DNA from: Paramacrobiotus metropolitanus
Lineage: Eukaryota > Tardigrada > Eutardigrada > Parachela > Macrobiotidae
Assembly (NCBI RefSeq): GCF_019649055.1
Contig: NW_026570280.1
Coordinates: 620,001-684,000 of the forward strand
Reading direction: 5' to 3'
Length of the DNA stretch: 64,000 nucleotides
The translations under genes were made by a program, and so were the position numbers. The notes beneath the pieces are model-generated. The model worked only from the letters and a program-made list of their open reading frames with translations. It searched no databases and was not told the DNA's origin. This document shows, piece after piece, positions 1-11,490 of this stretch; the first letter of the stretch is position 1; the number at the start of each line of letters is the position of its first letter.

Positions 1-529
1 GTGTCTGTCTATCACGCTGTCTGTTTGTCCCGGAAGTGCCCCGATGACATCTTTAGCAACTGTCCCTGATAACGTCACCCAGTCCTTAAAATTTACTGGG
101 TAAATGAAGTGGTCATACTGCCATACTTGTGCACTGCACAATCCCTCGAACGAAAGTAAAATGGAAAATCATTAAATTTTTCTGTACCGTAGAGATTCTG
201 TGAGACTGTGGCTCGGTCTAATCTGGAAGTAGAAAAATACTTTCTCACTGCATTCCTTCCTTATTACGTCTTCCTTAATACTTATGCCTCTAATACAGTG
301 TATTTTTTAGATATACATAGACTGTAATGACACAGGTTTAAGGAACGCTCCAGGGACCGGGCAGCGCACACGAGTCGTCGGCCCGTTTTAAGATCAAAGA
401 GACCGACGGTCCGTGTGCGCTGGCCACGCCTCTCTTACGTTTTAACCTTGAGGCAAATACAGTGCTGTTATCCAGGAAATTGCACCGAGTCGGGCTGGGT
501 AGCACAGCATAGCCAATCAGCATATTATA

Positions 530-703
530 CAGTGAACTGTGTGAGATTGAACAACTGCGAAAATTGCACAACTGCAATACTGAACGCCCGTATTGGAAGC
601 GGCGCGTCTCGTATACTGCGAAAGCAACGCGTCTATTGTACATTTTCTTACACTGAACACTATTGAAGGAACCGTAGGCGTTCAAATTACACAGGATTTA
701 CTG
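530..703. mobile_element. Pogo/Tigger-like MITE, complete 174-bp copy
   Basis: The left end reads CAGTGAACTGTGTGAG and the right end, on the reverse strand, reads CAGTAAATCCTGTGTAA. Both are followed inward by TTGAAC motifs. A TA dinucleotide flanks each side (528-529 and 704-705), the target duplication of the Tc1/mariner-pogo superfamily. The interior is too short to code, so this is a non-autonomous element. It shares its end sequence and an internal CGGCGCGTCTCGTA block with a second copy at 21390. Superfamily assignment is inferred from the CAGT ends and the TA duplication. Confidence 0.7.
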
Positions 704-3700
704 TATAAATATTCTAATTATACTGTTGGATTAGTATTCTTTTTATGCGTGCCTGCGTAAAATCGAAGCTCAGCACAAAGGCTTACACCTAACAGATCTA
801 TGATATTTTCCAACTATCTTTTCCAAATATTCTGAAGTCCATGGAAAGATGAGAGCCATCTTTAGATTTTTCTCAACTGTTGTCGAAGGTTTTTGGTCGG
901 AGCCTCGAAGTGAAATACATTGACAGATACATGTCCGACAACGGCGACCTAGTGCAGGAGTAATTTAAAAGGCAACCGGTATGGGGGATATTACTGTTTT
1001 CAGGAGAGGGCCTGACCGTGTCACGGGACGAATACCGGGGGCTACTAATAACTGACGGACTGAACGAACAGGAGAGTTCTGCAACTGTTTATTCAAGTTC
1101 ACGGCTCTATCACCAAAAGGTGTTCCTAAAGGGAATACCAAAATTAATTATAACCAAAAATATAAAACAAGAATCAAAAAGAACAACAACACTGTCCAGC
1201 TCGACCGTGATAGTCGGCTTTGATAGCAGCCAGCCCTGAGGGTTATACAATATACACAGACCCGCCTCCTACCGCACGCATACCCAATCGAGACACTAGC
1301 GAAGTGTACTAGTGCCGCTATAATATTATTGGGAAGTGTGAGCCTGAGATAAGAGAAAGCTTAACATATGTATGGTAATGTGAGCATATCTGTACGTAGT
1401 GGTGTAGGAAGTTTAGGTGATAATTTACCAGTTGCTGGGTTGTAAGCATGGGGCTTGCAAGCATGTAATTAGGTAAGTGTGTGTAACTTAATGTATGTAC
1501 TTTAACGCATATACGGTAAATGTTAAGATACGTGTATACACGACGCGCGCGCGGTTACGATTTCCAGTTAATCATTAGAGTAGCGCATGAATGAAGGGAG
1601 ACTACGGATATACTTTGCTGTTAAGGATATAAGTTAATCCACCATAATTATCTGCCAGTTATTTCGTCAGCCAGCCCAGAAACGCTGCGCTTATTGTCAT
1701 AAAGAAATGTAAATGACAATGTCATATTATTTTTCTGTTGTGATTAGAATGATGGCGTCCTGGGAAAATACCTGGCGAAATAGCGCTAAACCTACCCTTG
1801 GAGTCGTAAACTGGCAGTTGTCGTAAATAATATGCACTTACTATCTGCCTGCAGTTAAACAATTAGTTACCGAACAGAAAATTAACAATAAGCAAAACTG
1901 GACAACAGGTTAGTACCGTCGCACAGGTAATTTCGTTATTTTAAATAATTCAGTGACTGAAAACAAATAATTTTCGTTTTTTGTGCTTTGAATTTATCTG
2001 CTGCACGTGTCTATAGAAAAAACATTAAACATAGGAAAAAAATCAAAAAATATGAAGCCGTAAAGTTAAGTAAGTAAAATATTTCGCAAATTGCATACAT
2101 ACGAGCAGATATTTACTATTAGTACCACGTCTGAAAAGGTTGTACTGTAGTTATCATCGGCACTTGTGCACCCGTAACGGATACCGCTTATAAGCACCTG
2201 AAGCTGATGTTCGTTCCTGCGCTGCTCCATTGCTTCTTCAATGCACGCCGGGCACAGGTACGCCTCCACTCCGTTTCCAGCGGTATTTTACAGCTCGAAT
2301 CGGTGTCTAATTAATATTCGTCGGTGTATATACATATCAGTACTGTGAAGTTGTACCATGAACAACAAAGGTTAGAGTGGCGCGCAGATGCAGACAGAAA
2401 CGCGAAGCAAAATAACAGGACCCACCAAATTTTTTTTGAAATCATGAGGTTTTATTGAAGGCACAGTTCCCAGCAAGTGCGACCAAGTTTTGCTCGCATT
2501 TGTCCCTCTCTGCCAAAAAATGCCTATTGCTAACATCGTCTACTGTTAATTGTTAGCTATTGTCTATTGTTAAAAAAATGCCTATTGTTAGCAAGTCTGA
2601 TCTCGCATGCTTCATGGCAGAGTTAACTGCAGACTTTAGTTTTCGAAGCTATACAGAGGAACACACTGGCGTGGCAATTGCGCCAAGAGCGCATAATTTT
2701 ATTGAGGCGAATTCCAATTTTGTTCTTAAATAGTAAAATTACTGTCCTTGATGTTTTTAAGCTAATAATGCTAAAATCAATTTCCCAAAATAACCCGTAC
2801 GTACCTCTTTTGCTTCAGTTTCAGCTCTTTCTTACCGACTCGCATACATTTGTAAAAGATTAAGTGTCTGGTCTCTTTAAGGTTACTACAGATTGTCGTA
2901 CACTTTGCAGAGCCATTCGTAAAGGATATTGGAGTGTCAACACCGCAACCCGCAGTGATGTGTACTTCTAGTCAAGGAAATCGCGCCCGGCTAACTAAAA
3001 TGTCTAAACTGCCAGCAGGACCGGACGCCGAAAGAGGCGAAAGTATGCGGCGCGAATCGTAGTTTTTAACCCATGAATGCAACGAGAAATTCTTGAGCAA
3101 AACCCAATAACAGCGATAGTAAACTGCAATCGCGCTGCAGCCCAAACAATTACTCCATGAACTTCTGAAAATCACCGCGACAGAACTTGCTAACTCTGCC
3201 AGAGTATTATTTTTATCGTCGTTTTCCTGGAGCGTCGCGGACGATCCTCAGAGACAAATACGGGACCGTTCATGCATACCACCGCAATCGACTGGGAGAC
3301 CGGTGCGGCGGGCTCCACGCTAGTCATTTCCTGCACCGGAAGGTACGCATGAATGGCCACCAACGTGTTACCGCAGTCGAACGATAGACGAATGAGGATA
3401 ATCACCCCATCCGCATGCAGAGCGGCTTGTTTGGTGTGGGAGAATACGAGCGTTCCCTCGGTGCAGGTTGCCGTAATAAAGTCTCCACATGTTCTCCACA
3501 TCTCATCAGAAAGCTTATTCTCGTTGGTTTCCGTAAATGAGGATCTCAGTAAAAGATGATGGATGTAGTTGAGGAACTAAGTAAATTTTACGAAGCATAG
3601 GCTGGCAAAGTCCGAGCGAAAGACGAGTTGATGGGCGTGCGAATGTTCCGGGTCGGTCGAGCTGAGAGAGGGCACATCGCTGGCACATTCGACGACTTGT

Positions 3701-4383
3701 TGCTACTTCCTGAACTCTATGCGAGTCACCTGAAATCTGATACACATGCATCGTGGTACTTCTATTACAGGTTATTTATGAATTCACAGTTTACATTTTC
3801 AGGTATTTTACTGTATTCTGTAGAAACGCAACAATAATATACGCATACAGCATTGTACGGTAGTTTGAAATAGTAGTACGGCAGTTTGCCTTTGTTAAGA
3901 GATCGCCGCCACCACTCATTAAGGCGGTGGGCATCGCGCCGACCCCCCCCCTCGTACATCCGATACAGCGCTAAGCGTAGAACAGAATTTTCTGATTTTT
4001 TCTCATTCTTCGATTTACCAATTCTCTCGACAGCTCGCAGAGGTCCTCGCTGCCCCAGACTGGATATCCTCCTCTTTTTCCGCAGAAAAGTCTATTTCCT
4101 TACGGAGATGGCGCGTTATGGCAGTTTATGTATCAAAATGTAGAACACTTTGGAATTTTTCTAGCTGCCAGGAAAGTCGCAGCAAATTTGTAACGATGTT
4201 ATGCATCTCATTAATTAAATGATTCCACGGTTAATTTCCACCTGATCACTACACGGTTCCTGAGTTTCAAACGCCTAATCCTTTAGAGAAATTATATGGC
4301 TGTATGGATCGCGCAGTACGGGGTCACGAACCGTTACCGCAGCACTTCTAACGCTAACTCAGCTTAGCTCTAAACATAAAGTC
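704..4383. other. Stretch without a recognisable gene
   Basis: I find no convincing exon chain here. Two short minus-strand open frames might be decayed coding sequence. One at 2066-2269 has a CPAC pair followed by a charged helix-like stretch. The other at 3190-3501 encodes about 100 residues of mixed composition. Neither matches a family I recognise, and neither has convincing splice partners. Confidence 0.4.
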
Positions 4384-5163
4384 TTAAACGTGTCGATTGG
4401 TACAGCGAAACATGCTTTTCAGTGATGTGCGCGCATGTGGCAACGTGATGGCAATGTAGACGGGATCCAGTGCGGCTTGCAGAAGGTTGAGGGTCCCGGC
4501 GATTTCGTACAACAAATCATTGCTGTATTCTTCCATTAAGACTAGTTTAAAGTAGATGGCATTGAACGATATTAACCGCCACGGAGCCAACCAGCGCCGT
4601 GGCGGTTAGTATCGTCAGAACATTGTAATTATTGGATGAGCACACATTCGTTGGGTTTTGGCCGCTACCCCTGGAATCAGAAGCGCCCACAGGAACGGCA
4701 TCCCGCGGTGTGGTTGCCACGTGCTGCCGTCTGCGCCGCCGTCTTAACATAGCCGGATAGCCGGCGAATACGAGGACTTGCGGTAGCAAATAGCACCAGT
4801 ATCATTGAAGTCAATCAGTGTCCACTGTGGTGCATAATTTATTAGGCAGAATGGCCGTGAATCGATCATCACACCATACCACAGCGCATGGCGAATAATC
4901 TCCGGCAGCAGCAGCGCGTTAATCTACAGCCAGATAAACACGCAGAGGCCGATGGCGACGGCTTTGGTGTGGCGGTTGCGATAGCTGACGGGAAAGGTCA
5001 CCGCCCAGGGGCGGTTGACCGTGATGAGCATGTGACAGGGGAAGAGGGCCGAATTGACGATCAAATTGAGGTACAGATAATACATACAGCCAAAAAATAA
5101 AGTACTTATGGGCACTCCTATTCGGTAGAAAACACTGTGTCTGGCGCCTGGCGAGATGCGCAT
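4384..5163 (-). pseudogene. Decayed rhodopsin-like GPCR (tardigrade-type)
   Basis: Reading the minus strand from 5163 down, the first frame gives a TM2-TM3 region ending in NRPWAVTFPVSYRNRHTK. This is the same signature as NRLWAVTYPHAYRTRHTT in the intact receptor at 35044, standing where most class A receptors have DRY. Translation then meets an in-frame TAG near 4922 and changes frame at least twice. The last segment (4384-4590) contains a TM7-like LQAALDPVYIAITLPHAR, with DPVYI in the NPxxY position. The N-terminus and TM1 are not found upstream. The stop codon, frame changes and missing 5' end indicate a pseudogene of the same receptor family as the downstream gene. Confidence 0.75.
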
Positions 5164-5727
5164 GCATGTGTATGTAGCATACGTAGACTGTAGGTACTTA
5201 ATAAATTACTTTATTAAATTATTACTTTAATAAATTATTTTTAGACCGTAACGTACCGGTGCAATAACTCAATCGCATTGCAAATAACTTGTCTAATTAT
5301 ATAGCATTATATAAAACATTATGGCTGGCTGTACAGGTGACCTTTTGGATTTCGCAAGGGTTTAAGCTGCGTGCACGAAAATCAAATCGGCTTTAAAAAG
5401 AACTCTGTGAAAACTTTTGTACGCTTTAAAAAGAAGGAATTCACACAGCCAGAACCCGTTCCAGCGTCCGTGCACGCAGCATCGGCTTATAAAAAAGCGG
5501 TAAACCTAATTTTACACGATGTCGCAATATACAACCAAGGGCTGATAAGTTTATCAGCAGTACAGGAAGGGTGTTTTGGGTGGCATCGAATTTTCCCTTG
5601 TACAGGTATTTCCCTGCTTTCTAGCTCACGCTCGTTTAGTTGTCTTTTGCACAAGTCCCTTTTATTGTAAGTGCTGGAGTTAGAGGAATTAACAGAAAAA
5701 AACGTTAATAGCAAAAACATTTCTAGA

Positions 5728-6030
5728 ACGTATTTGTATGTCTTGGCATAACAACAGAAAACATTTATAATGAACTGTTGCTGTCTGAAATGCAGAAATA
5801 GAAGGTAGTTCGATATTTTGCAATCAAGGCAAGTCAAACCAAGAAATTATGGCTGCAAACTCTTTGGAAAACACAACACAACGTATTTACACGTCTTGCA
5901 TAAGAATAGAAAACATTTATTATGGTCCAGTCTCTCACTGCTGGTTGAAATGCACAAAAACACGAGCAATAGAAGATGCTTCGATATTTCGCGGTCAAGG
6001 CTAAGTAAACCAAGAATTGATGGCTGTAAC
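5728..6030. repeat. Diverged tandem duplication (about 130-150-bp unit)
   Basis: Unit one (5728-5860) and unit two (5881-6030) share in the same order ACGTATTT, GAAAACATTTAT, TGAAATGCA, TCGATATTT and CCAAGAA followed by ATGGCTG. They differ by many substitutions and small indels. The duplication lies just downstream of the F-box gene stop codon on that gene's 3' side. No coding function is visible. Confidence 0.6.
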
Positions 6031-6155
6031 TGTAAGCTTAGAAAGAGTGGACACATCCACCTGCCTCAGATCAACATCCGTCCAACAGCGCTCGCTGCCA
6101 TCCGGTCGGAAGCCACAAAACCTATATCATAGAAAACTGCGATAACCCACAAATT

Positions 6156-8688
6156 TTATGAGTAGGTTTTCAACCGCATAAACGTCACATACAGTTGAAA
6201 GATGCGTCGAATAGGATGCCATTGATTGGGATACTCCAACTTGTCCACCCATCCCTGATGAATGGAGCGTACCTGGTTGTACACCGTGGCATCAATCGGA
6301 GGATGATTTATCTCCGCGGCCAGTAAAAATTTCCGCAGCATACCGGCATCATCATCATTATCGGCATGCAGCGTCAGATACGGAATTGTGATCGGATTTC
6401 TCCCTTCATCTGAGATCCAACGAAAACCGGCTTCGTCCAATGGAAACTCCTCGGAAAACACACGCGGCAGAGTAATGCAAATACACTGCACCGTATAATT
6501 CCGCAGAACCAGACGCCGGCTAACCGAGATTAGTTTGCGTAAACTGTGGCACTTCCAAGGACCGTCAGCTGGATCATCAGCATCTTCGTCATTTTGTTCC
6601 GATAAGGCGTACAGATCAGGATAATCCGCAAAACCGTCTCGAGCGACGCAGTCTTTGATAACGATATAGTGCAGCTGCATCCGTTTGACGGTTAGCAACG
6701 GTACCAACACTATTGTGGAAACAGATATGGCAAAGTCGGAGAACGGAAGATTGCCGGTGAGAATAACGCTGGTGGTTGCGTCGGTTAGGGCCTGGTTTAC
6801 GGCCCAGGTGAATTTGTACATACTGTGGCATGAAGGCAAGGGCACGTGGAGCTTGAAGCATTTGCTTGGCTTGAGTATGGAGACGTCGATGGTAATGTGT
6901 CGGCTGGAGTCACGGTCGGATAACAGCAAACGCCACAATGCGCAGACCCTAAAGCAAACCCTTTTTCCCTTTATTCTATGGCATTTTGCAGCCAGATGAT
7001 CTGTATCCATAATGAGACTTTATTCGGGAGACTTGAATGCATCTAAACCTTCTGGATTTTCTTACAGTCCGAACTCCCAAACCAGATGTTGAGCGCACAA
7101 ACGGTTTTTACGCCAATGTACACACATTATCTGGCTGCAGAAAGTCATAAAAACAAAGCAACAAAGCGCTTATGAGTTATGAGGTCGCAAAAATGAAAAT
7201 TTCGTGCATTGAACTTTACCGATTCCAACTCAAAATGTGCGCGCAATAACCGGCTGCTGTGCTATCACCGGAAAAAGTTTAAAAACTGGGACGCGTCATA
7301 TAATTCGCCTATCTATCCGACTCCGACCAAACTTACTATATGATAAATCTATATCTAAAGAACATTCTGAGCCATATGGTGATAATATCATGTAAAACAA
7401 AGATGCCGTGAATGGTCGAACATTTTAAAGTTTTATAGCTTGGTCACTTTAGATCTGACCAGCTTGATTTTGGTTCAGAATGTGTATGGGAATTTACTTC
7501 ATGGGATGGAGCAATCAAATTAAGAGTCGAATAAAACATCGAAATTATCTCCCCCACATTTGCTGTTTTGAAAAAAATTAATCTTTTGTTTATTCCTTGT
7601 AAGATTTGCAAATAAAGTGTTTAGTAATTAAACAAGAAACATACTGCGAGAACCATTTGATTATTCGTTACCTTTTTGCTTTTGCTTGAGTATACAGGTC
7701 CAAATCTTGGAGAACGCGAGCCGTAACTGAATGCACCAGATCACCAATCCTTCCGTCATTGCCTATAATTTAAATAAGCGACATTCACTTTTTTAATGTT
7801 TCATCCGATTGTGCAATATACCCGATAATACTAGGCGGATGCCAGTAGCTGTGTAAATAGAAGTATGAACATACCGAAAATTAAACCTTGTTCCTGGGCG
7901 CTCAATACAGTATCATTCAACAGAGACGGAACTGGATATAATTTCGCACAAGCTTGTGTTAATGTGTCTATATTCCATTCGGCCCGCTCACGAACGTCAA
8001 TAGCACGGAGCTGGCCGCAGATAAAGTGCAGAGCATTCCCAGTGACAGCAACATGGATCCGACATGCAACGTAACTGTTACCCCAAGAATATCCTTCATT
8101 GGAAGGGGCTTGCGCGACTGTGTACAAACAATTACGTATAGCATCCAGATTCAGCAATGGAATCATGCTGGCATTCGTTAAAGGCACGGTGAATTTGCGA
8201 TAGTACAGATCGCTGGTCCCGTTGTACAGCGGCGGTCCATCGGCAGCGGCTTCAATCGGGATGGCAATCTGCCACAGATGGACCACCAAACGCTGTGGTG
8301 TCGCATGATGCAGTTCCACGAGGAAAATACCAAATCGCGTTGTGGATGTCAGAAGCCGCGCCGATCGAAACACGTATGGTCCGTTCTCGCCGTTGCGCAG
8401 CGCCACCTGCACCGCAACACTGCCGTTTCGGGCCACTTCGTGGTCATATTCGTTATTCCACTGCTGATCGCTTAAGAAGCGTTGTGCCCGGATGTGGCGG
8501 GAGTGGATCCAGCCGGCGGGAGCCGTTGTGGAATCGAAATTAACGAACATGCGGTCCTCGTCGATATCCTGCACGTATCCCAGCCACCACTCCCCGTTGA
8601 CCTGCTGCACCATCACCGTGTTCCCATAATTAAATTCGCGTGGTCCAGATGAGATGGCCCGGAAAGGATACGCACTGATGACATCCAT
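6156..8688 (-). CDS. Tudor-like/F-box protein, three exons
   Basis: Exons on the minus strand are 8688-7875, 7762-7672 and 6948-6156, with phases 1 then 2 and GT-AG sites throughout. They give one open frame of about 565 aa. The first exon carries a Tudor/SH3-like segment near residues 17-75 (VMVQQVNGEWWLGYVQDID), followed by a long unassigned region. The F-box spans the second intron: VLQDLDLYTQAKAK in exon 2 joins RVCALWRLLL at the start of exon 3 (about residues 277-315). F-box proteins are substrate adaptors of SCF ubiquitin ligases. Pairing with a Tudor-like module is a combination I associate with tardigrade families (recollection, not searched). The methionine at 7010 lies in intron 2 and is not a start. 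No disabling mutation is seen in this model. The substrate is unknown. Confidence 0.8.
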
Positions 8689-9239
8689 GTCCGTGCAAAT
8701 GGGTTCTAGCCGGTAACGAAAATGAAACGGTGCAACGGTAGCGCCGACACTTTGGCGTATATGTCTTCTTAAAATCCTAGCACGTGCAGTAAAACTATAT
8801 TTTCACTTGGTAAATTGAGAGGGTTTGATAGCAGTTGGAGGGCAAATTACTGCACAATCGGATTTGGAATCGAAAAATGTAAAATGTAAGCGCTGGTGAA
8901 TATGAATGCGAACTCAAAGCGGGTCAGATGTGCGGCCTTTATAGAAATCTTCATTGGGAAAATCCGAATTTAGCATAAATAGCGGGGTCATATACTGGAT
9001 GGTCCTCCGTACACGCATGAATACATAGAGTGAAGAAGGATGCAGGATGTCCATTGCGCACTGTACTGCAGCGTACAGGGCCAACTTAAAATTCCTAAAC
9101 TATGGGCAGCTGAACGTAAGCACCACTTACCAGGGCACATAGGGAGACTCCAATTCAAAAAAGCCTCATCTTTTGTAAAAACCTACAATACTACTATCAT
9201 TTACTTAAAAAAATATTTTCTCTGCAAAGGTCAATAGGG
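8689..9239. other. Upstream region of the F-box gene
   Basis: This 550-bp stretch lies 5' of the minus-strand F-box gene. I see no open frame worth calling. The promoter presumably lies here, but no TATA box stands out. Confidence 0.4.
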
Positions 9240-9487
9240 CGTGGAAAAAGCAGAACTAAAAGAATACATAAGACTACATGCTACTCGAAATTTACGGACC
9301 TTATGGAGACGGTACTAAAAAGCTAGTGGAAACGGTTGGAAACGGTATAGCAACTTCAACTGGCCAAAAGCGGGCGAAAGAGTTTTTTAAACAGCGAATA
9401 TCTATGCAAATACAACGGGGAAACGCGATTTGTGTAATGGGTACTATCCCCGATCAGGATAGCATAGAGGAAGTGTTTCTTTTGTAA
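9240..9487 (+). pseudogene. 3' scrap of a non-LTR retrotransposon (restriction-like endonuclease end)
   Basis: The frame from 9278 ends in FFKQRISMQIQRGNAICVMG, the C-terminal signature also present at 36388 and 37504 on the minus strand. Just upstream, in another frame, VEKAELKEYIRL fits the same domain, so there is at least one frameshift. Everything 5' of this is missing, which is typical of 5'-truncated target-primed insertions. The orientation is opposite to the two right-hand copies. Confidence 0.65.
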
Positions 9488-10157
9488 ATGCCGTTTTGTT
9501 ATGGTGCATAGTTTGTACTCGTAACATGATACTTATTAAAGGTCCTTATCCACATGCTACTACATGCGCTACTACATGCTACTACATCCACATGCGCTGA
9601 CTGCACTACGTGCACGCTGTTCCCCCAACTTTGGATTTGCAGGCATTGCGCTAGCAGTAGCGCTTTAGCTATCGTATTTCGATATAAGGGGAGCAACCGT
9701 GCCACCGCTATCAGATTATAAAGTTTAAAAAGTTTTATCAAATATTGGTTAGTTCGGAAACAAACATTTAGCTCCGAAAGAACCACTTTTAAAATCGAAG
9801 ATTCGGATAGATACTTACAAAATAGCAAAAAATTTTTTTTTAATTTGGTTAAGCGGTGGCATGGATTACCACATGCGTGCTTCACTTAAGTACACTCCTC
9901 AAATCGGTCCACAGCTTCTTATGTTTCTTATTTCTTATTTTTTATGTATATGTTTCCTTATGTCTCCTGTTTATTGTTGGTTCAAACCTAAGCGCAACAG
10001 ATAAGCTCGCTTACACATACCGCCTGCAACATCATTGCCGACATCGGTAGAATCTCACAAGCAGATGACCTTTTACCTTGAAGCAAGCTCTCTATGCGAC
10101 ACTTACTACTGGTTTCGTTAAGGTTTACAGACTACAAGAAAGCCATCCGGTTTTAAT

Positions 10158-10563
10158 TTAAACGAAAGCACCGTAAAACAGCGGAGCATATAGGAAGCTT
10201 CGTCGTTCTTTGGGGTTGCAGTAATCATACACTACAACGCTCTGGTTCTTCATATTATCCACTTTGTAGATGAGGTACATGGTCACCATGAAGCACTTAG
10301 CGGACGGGCTCATGTGCAAAAGTATGATGTTGTCATGCGTTTGTAAGACAGGTCAGCCAAGCCGAGGCCAATACCAGCGAACCACGGCCGTAATTACCTC
10401 GTCAAAGTGCAGATTAAGCTGGGTGTCCTTGTTGATAAGTACGGCTTTTCGCAATGCTTCCACCGTGTGCGGCAGCTGTTTAACCTCCTCCTCATCAAAC
10501 TGATAACCTGACAGTGCATTGACCTCCAGAACCGCCATATTGCTACCACCATCTTTCAAATAC
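10158..10563 (-). pseudogene. Alpha-2-macroglobulin/thioester-protein receptor-binding exon, broken
   Basis: An acceptor (TTGCAG) at 10564 opens a minus-strand exon beginning YLKDGGSNMAVLEVNALSGY, which fits the receptor-binding domain at the C-terminus of the A2M/TEP/CD109 family. Conserved features follow: an LNLHFDEV strand and, after a frame change near 10355, KNQSVVVYDYCNPKER with the family's VYDYY-like core. The frame closes at a TAA at 10158. No upstream thioester or bait-region exons were found, so this is probably a relic or one exon of a fragmented gene. A2M family proteins are secreted protease traps or opsonins. Confidence 0.65.
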
Positions 10564-10945
10564 CTGCAACATCTTCGTCAGTAAGATCTGCTGACCGCTA
10601 TCGTAGTGACCGACAAAATGTTTACCCGACAACCTGTTTGAAACGAGTAAACGAAAATCGTAGTTATTGTTGAACACCGGCAAACTGTTTTCGACATTAT
10701 TTGGATATATAAGGTATTACACAAAACCCAGTCAGAAGACAAATACTAAGAAGTCTGAGAATAAAACATTAGGGCGCATGGGAAAGACCCCGGAATTTAA
10801 GGGATCTTAGAAATTGGGAACCAGTCCAACAAATATGTTGCCGGACAACCAATTTCTATCGGCAAAACGTCACTAAACAATGCTACAGGGACGGATTATC
10901 GGACGGTCAACGAAAACTGCGAATCAGCAATATGTCGGTCAACAA

Positions 10946-11282
10946 ATAGATATAGATAGATATAAATATATATAGATATAAATATATATAGATATAAATA
11001 TTTATACATATATATACAGATGTAAATATATACTGTAAATATATATAAGATATAAATAAATCATTATAATATATAAATATGTTTATATATATAAATGTGT
11101 ATATACATATATAGATAAATAAATGTATATAAATATATACAGATATAAATATTTATACATATATATACAGATATGAATATATATAAGATATAAATAAATC
11201 AATGTATAATATATATAAATATGTTTATATATATAAATGTGTGTGTATATTTATGTAGATAAATAAATGTATATACAAATAA
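10946..11282. repeat. AT-rich microsatellite with a roughly 150-bp internal repeat
   Basis: The stretch consists almost entirely of ATATA, AGATATAAATA and similar words. A block starting GATATAAATATTTATACATA recurs about 150 bp later, so the region is an imperfect tandem duplication of low-complexity DNA. It is not coding. Confidence 0.85.
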
Positions 11283-11490
11283 ATTCAGAAAAAATGTTGT
11301 ATAAATATTTTAGGAACAGTATTCGACAAATAAATTGTTATTAAATTAAATGAGTCATGGTAAAATGAAATTATGGCAATTTGTATTAATAAAATAAGGA
11401 GGTAATCATTATCATTACAGTATGCTAATGAAATAATAGCGAAATAAAATGAAAACTTAATGGTAGAACAAATATTGTGACTGCATTCAG

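Noticed and set aside
338-685. 115-aa minus-strand frame
   Set aside because: Half of it lies within the MITE at 530-703; no domain.
6685-7010. Independent F-box protein starting at 7010
   Set aside because: The acceptor at 6949 joins in phase to exon 2 and restores a normal F-box; sequence between 6949 and 7010 is intronic.
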